From Umbelopsis ramanniana AG (Eukaryota; Mucoromycota; Umbelopsidomycetes; Umbelopsidales; Umbelopsidaceae), in contig NW_026252114.1 in assembly GCF_025399195.1 (NCBI RefSeq), forward strand, positions 62,001-126,000: DNA of 64,000 nucleotides, written 5' to 3'. Position numbers and translations under genes: made by a program. The notes beneath the pieces were generated by a model. That model saw only the letters and a program-made list of their open reading frames with translations. It did not search any database and was not told the DNA's origin. Numbering within the stretch: position 1 is the first letter of the stretch; every line of letters starts with the position of its first letter. Below, piece by piece: positions 1-10,230 of this stretch.

Positions 1-90
1 AAGTCACTTTTTTTCTAGAAACGCCTCTACCCAATGACCCCAGTAGGGTTCCCTTTTTAAAAAAGGAATGGTCCCTAAATTGTGTCATAG

Positions 91-3000
91 GTGTTTGCAC
101 GGCCCTTACGTGCCTATGCCAAAGACAAACGAAACTTTGTACTAGGCTTGTATGAATGCAACAGCATGTTCATGAACATTGAAATGCTCGTCGAAGCTAA
201 CCAAGGATTTCTGGATAACCTGTATCGTTGGAGACAACCTGGGTCCAATCTTTTATTTGGTGATATATGCGCCACTCATGTACGGTGACTTGAATGATTT
301 ATATGCCGTACTCTATAGGCGCCTCCCGCTAACGCACTTATCCCTCCATCGATATGACTAATTTCTTTCTTAGATGTTTCGATGTGAATGCTATAGCAAG
401 TTCCTGTCTGGCGTCGAAGATGCTCAAATTATTAATTTAAGAGAACAAAAAATCAATCCTGCTTATCGAGCTTTCTTGGATGTAAGTAGCCTGCTCTCCC
501 TTGAATGGTAAAACAGTGCCGGGACACGTCCTCAAATGTTTTCTATTTCTTTTCTCGTAGCGAGCAAAAGATCATCCAGAAGCTAAGCGCCAAACCCTAC
601 ATGATCTTTTGGTACAACCAGGTCAGCGAATCGGCCGCTATACTATGATGCTGAAAGGTAATCATCCCATGCTTGCGTTTCTTACACACCTAGCCCGCCC
701 GACCTTCTATTTTAAGCGGGAATACTAACCTCCCCCCTCAATCTTCGTAGAATTGCTCAAGTATACTTCAAATGATCATCCTGACTACCCTGGTCTTTCA
801 GCCGCTTTGAAGCGCGCCGAAGAGATTGCCACCATGGCAGACGACACAAATACCAGATTGGCCAAAACATTTTTCAACATGCACAAGTCGATTGAAAATT
901 GTCCAGTGAGTGCCATTTCCTTCCTAGTCTGTGGTGTAACGATGTACAGTCATACCAACTTTTTCTTTCAAGGCACCGTTAATTAATCAAAATCGACACC
1001 TCATTCGACATATTGACGCAACCGAACTTGACATCATCTCAAGAAAACCGCTGAGACCAGTTACCATTTTCCTTTTCACCGATAAGGTTATGGTTGTCCG
1101 TCGTCCTGCCTACAACGTCAACGGATTTGAACTATGCGGACTTGTGAATGGCCCTGAAGTCATCATGCGCACCAGAAGCAGTTCAACCAGTGGATTGGAG
1201 TCCTTCCTTCCGAAACGAAATGATAAGTCCAAACGAAATAGTGTTCAGGAAAAACGTCTGAAATTCAAAGGATGGGTTGGCCTTGAAGCTGTGGAACTCC
1301 TGGACGGATCCGGTGACTTGCTGCCGTCATTTATGCTGCAAACCAATGCCACATCAATGTCCGCTGCTGCGAAGCAGCCCGCATCACCGACCGTGGCCGC
1401 TAACATGGCTCTAGAAAATTATTTTCTCGAGCAGCCATTGAGACTTTTCTCTACCAGCCCTCCTCAGGAAGAAGTACCCATTACCCGATCGCAAATATCC
1501 GTACATAACCAAAAGAAGGAAGAGTTTTGTAAACAATTTCACAAGTCCAAGGCCATTTTGAACCAAAATGGTGAGCCCTCCCCCCAGTTACACCTATGCG
1601 TGTCATGCCACGGGTGCCTCTCTTCACTGTCAAATCTAACCATGTCCTTTATAGATTCTACTTTGGTTACCTACTACCGAATGTGGAAAGAATTCAACCT
1701 GTACAGTAATTTTTATGATATAGACAGATACCCTGCTGAATGCCACAAGGTGAGTTGGAAAAACCCCCCGTGAGAATGATATCTGACAATTTGACTGACA
1801 TGTGTTTGCTATCTCGTTCATAGAGCAATACAGCTGTTTTGTATGTTGACGATCCTAATTCCGATGTCCAGCAATGCCTAGCCAGAATGAAGAACCTACC
1901 ACCTGTCCTTGGTATAGTCCAAGTGGTACCTGATGAAGGTTTCAGGTAAGCATTCATGCACGAAAGAGGAGAGAGGGGGTTTTTTTGGTTGGCACTGGCT
2001 GAACAATGACTGACGCATACACTTTACTCGTAGGTTTTCAGTTCGCAGTCGGGTTGCGTTGGAGGTCGCTCGCGAACGAAACGTGAGTTTGAAAGGGCGG
2101 GACCCTAACGCGAATAGCGACCACACTGATTTTCAATCCATCTTCTGGAGCAATATCGTTGCCTATGGTTGGGCAGCCAAGCAACAACAACTGATGGGTC
2201 TACAGAAGAACCTTCATTCAAAGATTCAGCGACACGATTCCCGGCCACGAAAGGCCAAAAGCATCACCACTCTCACCAAAATATTTAACCCCACTGTACA
2301 CACCGGTATCAACCCTCAATACGTAGCCTACCTCAATGCACAATCCATGGCAAGAACACGCCCTATCTCCACTAGTGGCCCTATACCCCATCATTCAGAA
2401 TTAGAAGTGTCTCGATCCATTTCTACTTCCAGCACCGTACGCAGTAACAATAGTGTCTCATCCAGAGGATCGTATGAAAGTAGCACTGGCAGTGAAGTGT
2501 CAGATGACTATGTGCCAAGTGACTCGCCCGTATCACCTGCCAGCAATCGTCTGCTCAGTATGTTCAAGCGCACTGACGAACTACCGAAAGAGGAGATGTT
2601 ATTCCGAGTTGTCACTCCATCGTCCTCTCCTGCATCGCATCGAACCATTTCGCCTCTGGGAGAGATTTCCGCTCTGGAGGCTCACATTGCACAATTGCGT
2701 GTCAGCATTAATCGTGATACCGAAACCAAACGCCAGTATGAGACGCAATTGGATGAAATCCAATCTGTTGCAGGCAACATCGATAGTACCATCCGTTCCA
2801 TATCCAGAAACAGCATGCTATCCAGCTCAACATGGAGCAGTGCTCATACCGGTTTTTCAACCATGGCATCTGGCAGTAGTATCAGTAGTGTTGATGAAGA
2901 AATGATTCGAAAGTTCGATCATGACGACCCATATACTATGGGCAACAATGAAGTGGCTGTGGCTATGGAGCGACTGAGAGAAGAGTTTGAAGAAAGATGG

Positions 3001-3696
3001 ACGGCTCTCGCCAAGAACTGCGAAATCTTAGGCTCTGAAGTAGATGGTCTTGCCATGCAATTGAAAGAGGTATAAAAAAAAAATCCAAGTGGATGGAAAA
3101 TCCCAAGTTCGGAGCGCTAATGCTTGCTGTCGTCAATAGAAAGAAAAACAGCTTGTTGATCTCAGAGCTGATTACCAGGACTCCACCGATGAAAATAAAA
3201 TACTATATGAGGTATGTGTGAGAAACAGCCCCGCCCCGTGCTTTGGCTTTTCACACCCACTTACCACTTTCCTTACCAGACGTTCAACGATGAACTGGAG
3301 CAAATTCTCTCCGACTCCCAAAGTGACGACGGTTTATCTGTTCGGCCATCCCATCCTTCGCCTGAAATCCAAATCAAACGCAAGTTGAAAAACGTGTTAC
3401 TAGATCGCAACTCGTGGCGAAAGCGAGCAAGGTAATTTATTTTTTAATTTTTTCTGCCAATTTTTTTTACCATGTGCCTGCTCTAACCTCTCTCTTACAG
3501 TGAGCTTTCTCGAGAGTTGAACCAGCTTCGAGAGCAGTATGGATTGGAGGAGCGCACAGACATTAGTGACTTTTCACAAGCCTTCATGGAGGAGCCTGGT
3601 ATGGAAGAGGATGATGGCGCCACCGAATATAACGAAGAACAAGCCAGCCTGGTTCAAATTCTCAATGAATTGAAAGCCGAGGTGGACTTGAAGTAA
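91..3696 (+). CDS. ECT2-like Rho guanine-nucleotide exchange factor (5'-partial)
   Basis: Rho-family GEF that would activate a Rho GTPase at the cortex. The gene begins before the window. Exons read here: 91-279, 374-481, 561-657, 751-905, 973-1570, 1655-1749, 1824-1945, 2034-3069, 3140-3211, 3280-3431, 3501-3696, giving 939 in-frame residues. The first four exons form a Dbl-homology (DH) domain; the helix with LLVQPGQRIGRYTMMLKELL is diagnostic. It is followed by a CPAPLINQNRHLIRHID segment and a PH-like strand (VTIFLFTDKVMVVRRP) that resemble the DH-PH linker of ECT2. A long Ser-rich, low-complexity region with predicted coiled coil (about 2680-2790 and 2940-3690) makes up the C-terminus. 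DH identity is firm; the ECT2 subfamily is inferred from the linker. A BRCT N-terminus, expected for ECT2, would lie outside the window. Confidence 0.85.
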
Positions 3697-4412
3697 ATTA
3701 TTTATTTTTGTTAATTTGATTTTTTTTTTATTACCATCATGTTAAACTACTCAAATGTAAAATGGTTCGATGTATTACAATATTGCTTTAAAATGTCACG
3801 ATAGTATGTTACTTGTTTGTGTACCTTCAGCGTTAGGACTTGTCCTTCCATGCAGCTAGTTTGTGAGCTCTATTTGGCTACCGAGTATGTCCATTTTAAG
3901 GCTCTGGCGCTTTTTGTAACATCTATTCAATCCTCTTCCGAAACGCTATGAAAAGTTTAACACATCAAAAGAGCTCAAAATTTGAAGAGTGTCATCGCTC
4001 TGAGACGCTGTTATACGCGCAATCTTTCCTTTTTTTTTCGGCATAAAATTGAATGGCCTGCATGTTGTTTTGACCTGGTCTTATCACGCCATGGCTTAAT
4101 CACGGGTCTCCCAATACAGGCAGTACACTATAAGACCAACTGATGGGTAGAGGGATGCTGTGGAACTTTCAACATGCTAGATAGGAGTGAGGTTAGTTCT
4201 CAAGGATTGTCAAAGACGCCAGTAGAATAGATCGTTGCTAATCAGCCATTGATTGCCTATAATGGATGCTGACAACATTTCCAGAACATTGGATTATGCG
4301 AAACGCATAACCTTTAAAAATAAGAGTCCCTTTCTTCACTTCCTGACTTAACCCCTTTTCCACTCATCATACTCATTATCGAGGTTTTTATACTCTTTCC
4401 ATTTTTCCAACT
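3697..4412. other. Intergenic region
   Basis: No gene is supported here. It holds the 3' flank of the RhoGEF gene, several T-rich tracts, and near its right end a perfect 7-bp inverted repeat (4294-4310) followed by an A/T-rich TATA-like stretch around 4313-4322 and a pyrimidine-rich segment. Confidence 0.5.
4294..4310. repeat. Perfect short inverted repeat upstream of NDUFAF5
   Basis: TTATGCG-AAA-CGCATAA: 7-bp arms around a 3-nt centre. It lies about 100 nt upstream of a micro-ORF and 440 nt upstream of the NDUFAF5 start. It could be a dimeric factor site or a hairpin; the role is unknown. Confidence 0.6.
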
Positions 4413-4571
4413 ATGGCCCCGCTTGTCGTACTTGCTGCTCCATGGGAGTTTAATGGAAATGAAAGCTCAATATCTTTCTCGCGGAAGCTGCAACAGCGCG
4501 TTTCTGGATTCAAGAGTAACAGGACCTCTGCCTGTGTACCCAATACGTCACAATTAATGAAGCATACATGA
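4413..4571 (+). CDS. Possible 52-residue micro-ORF
   Basis: ATG-initiated frame of 52 residues beginning MAPLVVLAAPWEF. It is preceded by a TATA-like A/T stretch and a C/T-rich segment typical of fungal core promoters. It ends 179 nt before the NDUFAF5 start, so it could be an upstream ORF of that transcript, a separate small gene, or chance. No family is recognised. Its size alone is not significant. Confidence 0.2.
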   Translation: MAPLVVLAAPWEFNGNESSISFSRKLQQRVSGFKSNRTSACVPNTSQLMKHT

Positions 4572-4750
4572 GTGTTTTACAGGATATTTGCTATACAATA
4601 GGGTGAAAGAATAAAAGTCAAAGATTTTTACGGTTGTGTCGTTTTTTGCCTGTCATTTGTTTCAATGCAGAAGGCGCTTCCAGTCCATACAGCAGTCACT
4701 AAAAAGTGATAATTCAAGCTTTGAGCCGGACCCCAACTTTCCTACCACCA

Positions 4751-6413
4751 ATGCTGTCTCATTTTACCCGAAATCACAGGATTTTGACCAAGACCTTGCC
4801 CAGAGTCGCATCAGCCTTAGTTTCTTCGAGAAACTATGCTATCATACCACCCAGCACCCCTGCCCCGGAAGCCGCTGGATTTCAAGTCTTCCATAGAGAA
4901 GCCAAGCGGAAGCAGAAGGATCGAGCAGCAATCAATGTTGAAGAGAGCCGCGTTGTTGACTATCTCAAAGACGAAATAGCAGCTCGTGTTGCTGATAGAT
5001 TACTGGTACAGTTTGAAAACAACGCTTATGATACTCTCAACTGAACACGGGCTGACAGATACCTACCATTTCTTTTGCATCCGCATCACAGGATATCAAG
5101 CGTAACTTCAACACCGTTGTAGACCTCGGATCTGGATGTGGTCACATTGTCAAGCATATAGATTCTGACACCGTAGACAAAGTGATAATGTGTGATACAT
5201 CAGGTATGTGGAGGATGGGTTGCTATTAATCCTCAGGTTTTCCTGAACCATGCTAACCCGGAAGTTCAGAAAATGCGTTGAATAGAGATAAGGATATCAA
5301 ATACGACGGTAAAGGATCTTGTCTGGTTGCATTTGGCATGAAGTAACAAAAAGTCATTACCAAGTTTGTACTAATGCGACAATCAAATGCCCCAGTGGAG
5401 GTGGAAAGGATGGTAGTAGATGAGGAGTTGTTACCATTTGAAGAGAACTCTCTTGAAGCTGTTGTGAGCAGCCTGTCTATGCACTGGATCAATGACCTGC
5501 CAGGTATGTGATATACTCAAAGCATTCGTACAGTACGCATCATTGCTCATTTCCAAAATGTCAACGATAGGTGCTTTAATCCAAATCCGAAAAGCCCTGA
5601 AGCCGGATGGTGTCTTCGTGGCAGCGATGTTTGGTGGAGACACTTTGTTTGAATTACGGTTAGATTCTCAGCTTCTGTATACGTGAAAAGCCGGTAAACA
5701 AAGCACCTAAATCTGGATTTTTCTTCTAGTACTTCATTACAGCTTGCAGAGTTGGAACGTGAAGGTGGCATCTCACCCAGAGTTTCGCCACTGACAGGTG
5801 ATGATAGGAGGAGCATATGCATGTCTAGATGTAACCCTTGTATTAATGCTATGCTTCGTATATAGACTCCAAAGATATGAGCAATTTATTGACCCGAGCA
5901 GGATTTACTTTGACCACGGTGGATGTGGATGAAATTCAGGTGAACTATCCATCAGCGATTGAACTTATGCAAGACTTACGTGCAATGGGTGAAAGCAATG
6001 CCGTTTTGAACCGGTAAAGATCATTTGACATATAACGTGGATCTGTTTACATCAGCACTCAAAACGTTTCAAATTGTAGTCAAACCATGATGAAGCGAGA
6101 TACACTACTTGCTACCTCTGCCATCTATAGCGGTGAGTGATATGTATCGAGGTGCTGTGCCATGTAAAGCTGTAACTCATGTCATATGTCTTATCAGAGC
6201 TTCACGGAAATGCTGATGGCTCCATTCCTGCTACATTTTCAATCATTTATATGGTAAGTTTACGCCATGAAATCAGGGCATACGAAGTGGCAGCCAAAAT
6301 AGTATACCCCATCTGACCCGCCTCATAATTAGATTGGCTGGAAGCCTTCAGCAACCACCCCACAGCCCAAAAAGAGGGGATCTGCGCAAAAATCACTTAA
6401 AGACGTTTTATAA
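4751..6413 (+). CDS. NDUFAF5: NDUFAF5-like SAM-dependent enzyme, mitochondrial complex I assembly
   Basis: Predicted 335-residue protein from ten exons: 4751-5005, 5092-5203, 5270-5308, 5396-5503, 5571-5658, 5730-5797, 5866-6013, 6080-6132, 6198-6253, 6333-6413. Family members are mitochondrial SAM-dependent hydroxylases that modify an arginine of complex I subunit NDUFS7 during assembly. The N-terminus ([15 protein letters not shown]) is basic and hydroxylated, like a mitochondrial presequence. The family block [15 protein letters not shown] follows. The SAM-binding glycine motif is [10 protein letters not shown], then [13 protein letters not shown] and [20 protein letters not shown], all typical of NDUFAF5. 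The ATG at 4751 was chosen because earlier in-frame codons are not ATG. Presence of the gene implies a proton-pumping complex I. Confidence 0.9.
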
Positions 6414-6579
6414 AGTTTTTTTTGTTCCAGACTGCATCATGATTAAAGAATGAAGTCTAGAATATACATACATTGTTCATTTCCAATTGTTTTTCTTTTT
6501 ATATATATAAAAATGAAAAATCCTCTTCTCTCTCATCACTCACACGCTCAATATCGCATGGTATGAAGTCAAGCCGGGA

Positions 6580-7443
6580 TCATTTTCTTTGAAGCTGTCC
6601 GTCAAGTAGATTGATAGGCGTGGCTGATACCTGGTAGAGCTGGGCGATGCAGTCTTGCCACTGAACGCTGAGGGTTGGAGGCTGAAGGATAGCACCTAAG
6701 CCAAGCTTTGATAACTCGTCCCTGGTCCACACTCCCATTGGGATTGCGTAGTACATCTGGTCTACCGCGATGTGTTGGTCGCTCGGTGGTGCGGGCATTG
6801 GTGGTGACTGGATTTTGATTTCTCGACGCTGCACGTAGTAGCGAGTGCCAGGCATGCGGAGATGTGTTTGAGCGACTCCAAAGTATATTTTGGCGGGGTA
6901 CTTGAGATTGCTATCTACGATATCAATACTATGACTGTAATGAGCCCCACGGCCATGGTATTCCATCTCTATCAACTGGTTGTTGACATCATCAAAGGCG
7001 GTGAAGTGTACATTTTCAAATAGGAATCCCCATCGATAGGTTTGATTTTCTTCTGGTACCGACATTGGTATGTAATCGCGCGTGTTGGGGGTGGGGATCA
7101 ATAATATTAAGACGTGATGGTACAAACGTCCAATGCAGAAAAGAATCTCTCGTTCGGAGACTTCTGGAGGCTTCCGTTTAAATGGTGATGAGGATGCTCC
7201 ACCATATTACAGCTTGGTTTATATAAAAAGCAGAACATAATATGACCTGACCTCTTGCAATATTGGCAAGGGCATTGTTGATTTTGGGGGGACTAACGTA
7301 CTTGAGTAAAATGAACAATTTATACCGCTCCCCCATTCATTACTTTTCCTTTTATCTTCATGCAACAAAAAATAACCAAAACAGCTCTGTTGTCTACCTG
7401 CGGCTGATTGACAGCTGACAGTAGAAGCATTTGAAATCATCAT
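6580..7443 (-). CDS. WWE-domain-like protein, 220 residues
   Basis: Two exons, 7443-7398 and 7196-6580 (complement), joined in frame. A Trp-start block (QTYRWGFLF), a central VNNQLIEMEY with the Ile-Glu pair, and a terminal TRYYVQRRE match the layout of WWE domains, which bind ADP-ribose or mediate protein contacts in ubiquitin and PARP proteins. The second Trp of the classical motif appears as Phe. The N-terminus is Ser/Lys-rich; the C-terminal 70 residues are not recognised. No RING, HECT, DDHD or PARP domain accompanies it. The WWE call is by eye and moderate. The first exon is supported only by a plausible donor and phase; an alternative start inside exon 2 is possible. Confidence 0.55.
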
Positions 7444-8115
7444 TTTAGACTTGAGTTTGTCAATTCCATAGCCAAGTACTCAAGCTAATGGTTCTAAGAG
7501 GAGTGTGGCAGGAGAGTTGGATGAGATCGGAGGATCCGTGCTCAATTGTAACTTTCGGCAGGATATGCATGGACATGTCGTGTGCTACGCCCATTTCACC
7601 GAGACTTTTCTAGCACCAGATTTGAAACACGGCAGTGTTCAAGCTATACTAGTCAGTTTACCATCGATTTCTCGGGCCAACTGGCAATCAAATCAATTTG
7701 CTCTATTTTTCTACCGGGATTATACTCTCGCTTTATACTCTTTCCATCAAGTTATGGATGAAAAGTCTGGCACGGAGTTTTCCCATTTAAGGGAATTGCA
7801 TGGCTGGATGCCTAAAGAAAAGAAAAGGTTGAGCTTGGACGTTCGTGACCACGGGAAGACACATGAAGACAGAATCCAAATTTGAGTGAATATGGTAGGA
7901 TCAGCAAAATTAGAGAGTGGCACGACAGAGGTAAATGGAGAAACAGCTGAGCTCGCGTTGCCGACAGCCCTGTTTATTATTTTCATTATAAACGTTGGGT
8001 CACATGTACATGGCCCAATGCTGATAATTTTGTGTTCTGGTACAATGTCTCGAGATTAGCCAGGAGGTGCGGGTTATTGACAAATTCATATCCATCCCAT
8101 CAGTCGACCCCCCGT
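7444..8115. other. Intergenic region with an unassigned open frame
   Basis: Lies between the start of the WWE-like gene and the end of the protease gene. A plus-strand frame is open from 7474 (just after a ccatag acceptor-like site) to 7885, about 137 codons, without an ATG near its start. Its translation matches nothing I recognise and it sits only 30 nt from the divergent WWE start. It may be a gene fragment or a chance frame, so no gene is called. Confidence 0.35.
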
Positions 8116-9170
8116 TCAGGAAAGAGCGAACCAGAGCCCAAGCAAGAAAAATGTGACACGACAAGCATTAGGGCTGAAGTCATTTGTAGCGCTGCTGGTT
8201 GTTTGATAGCCTTCACTGTCTGGCGATGATGCCGATGTGTTGTTACTACCGTTGACCCCAGATGGCGCCGCAGTAAGTTGATCAACGCTCAGACCAGTTA
8301 CGCTGGTTATCCAGTTCAGTTGGTATGCAACGTTGACATATCCATCCTCGGACTGCTGCATTTCGTTATAGGAGATAGCACATGTTGGAGAGTTGGGTAT
8401 AGGGTCATATGCATTCAATATTCTGGCCGTCACTCCAACGACTTTCCATATGCCATCTTGTTGCACAACCAAAGGTCCACCTGTTTACGCCAGCCACGCA
8501 CATAAAATAAAAGACAGAAATCTTTGAGCAACCCCAATTTTTCGTCATTGTATTGACGTGATCCCAAAACCTGTCACTTACCGGAGTCTCCATGACACAC
8601 GCCAGAATAGGGCGCTGTATTTGCTTTAATCAGGTCAGACGCATCTGAGTCTACATACGATATCGTTTCATTTATAGTTCTAAGTGAAGATGATTCATTT
8701 CCGCCTATGGACGTAAATCCGTATCCCATTATCCAGCTTTGTTGGCCGACTGTGAGAGATGCAGCATTGGAGACAAGTGGAGCCCTTGAAACTCCAGAGC
8801 TGGCTTTGATGGAGTTGTTGGCGATTTTAACCACAGCAATATCATAGCCGTAGTTGGAATTATTTTGGGCATACTGTGGGTGTATAGTCCAACTTTCTAT
8901 GGTGGCAATTTGTGATGTTGACCTAGTAGCGTTCCCGTACATGACGTAATATGAGCCATTCGATGAGGTCGATACATTAACGAAACAATGTGCAGCAGTG
9001 AGAACCCAAGTGGGATTGAACGATATAAAGGTGCCTCCACATAGACGGGGATTTCCTATGGCTGCATAGAAGGGGTATTGAGAACCGTTTGGAACAACGG
9101 TACCATTTTGAATGGCGTTTGCGAAATGTAGCAGACAAATATATACATAAGATAGAATAAGAAAAGTCAT
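8116..9170 (-). CDS. Secreted trypsin-like serine protease (S1 family), possibly GPI-anchored
   Basis: Two exons, 9170-8582 and 8480-8116 (complement), 317 residues. The catalytic triad is visible: His61 in TAAHC, Asp110 in YDIAVVK, Ser196 in CHGDSGGPL. The first 19 residues (MTFLILSYVYICLLHFANA) are a good signal peptide. The next residues, IQNGTVV, occupy the place of the usual IVGG activation sequence, so little or no propeptide is left. The C-terminal third is Ser/Thr/Asn-rich and ends in a short hydrophobic tail (VTFFLLGLWFALS), compatible with a GPI-anchor signal. Several N-x-S/T sites are present. S1 identity is firm; substrate and anchoring are inference. Confidence 0.88.
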
Positions 9171-10230
9171 ATACACATAAAATTAAGAGGAATACAGAAA
9201 GGAGACAAGCAACTGACAGCCAAGAAGAACGACACGAATGGTTATAAATGTCATGGTTTCGGCACCAGCAGCCGTTCGATTGAAATGATGCATAATATAA
9301 GTTTCGGTTAAATCGGAGACTCAACATCCAATGATGAGGCAAGTCCGTAAGGTGAGTGCCAAGCAAAGACACTGTTGTGGGTCCACTTTTTTCCCTGGTT
9401 GACGGTTAAGCTTTCTAACGAATCCTATAATTATATTCTTCACGCGTACCTGTAGCTTCAGGAACGCCAGTAGGTGATCATCACCTGAAACATCTTCTAT
9501 CTGGCGGCATATAGAGTTGTTGCACTTCTTTTGACATCTTTGAACAGAGTGCCAGAAACAGTTTATTACGTATTGACTTGTATTCGTATAAAAATTACTT
9601 GAATCGGTAATTCTCAAAGACGTCTAAATGTTTGCGCTGTCATTATGGTCCCAGCTCGGCCAAGACTCTGGTAAAAGAGCAATTTAAGAAGAGAGCCCAT
9701 AAACAAGAAAGAGGTAGAATCTAATTCGTCTGCGCGGTTATGAGCCGTCATGAAGATTCTCGTGGAATTCCCTGCTATTCAACCATGAGAGCTACTGGCT
9801 CGAAAAAGAATATTGCTAAAAAAAGAATATCCCAAATTTAATAGCAGTTGTTGTGCTAGCTTGTAGAGCATTTGTGATTTTAAGTTTGCCGGCTCAAATT
9901 TTTATCGTCTATAAGCCTCTCTAGTGGCTTTAAGAGGCCTAGACGTGGCGTCTATGGAAGGTCATGTAAACGTTACTATCGTCAACCCATTCTGATGCTT
10001 AACAGGCGAATTTCTTTGCTTATGGTGTTGTGAAATTTTGCAAAGAAAACCTCAGCGGTACGTAAATCAGTGCATCGCCGTCGAGACATATACGAGCATG
10101 ACATGAAAAATACAGTCTATATTTCAGATACAAAAAACTTTCTCGTACAAAGCAATAAAAGGAAACGGAGGTTATGGACGTAGTCCAAATAAATGAAAGA
10201 GCTTATATAAAACCCAATATCGGCGTCAAT
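9171..10230. other. Intergenic region
   Basis: About 1 kb between the protease start and the 3' end of the AASS gene. It has several short open frames without family resemblance, and one ACGCGT hexamer at 9442-9447. I see no RNA gene or repeat. Confidence 0.45.

Noticed and set aside
7474-7885. Plus-strand open frame with an acceptor-like start
   Set aside because: No ATG near its start, no recognisable domain, and no room for an upstream exon before the divergent WWE-like gene.
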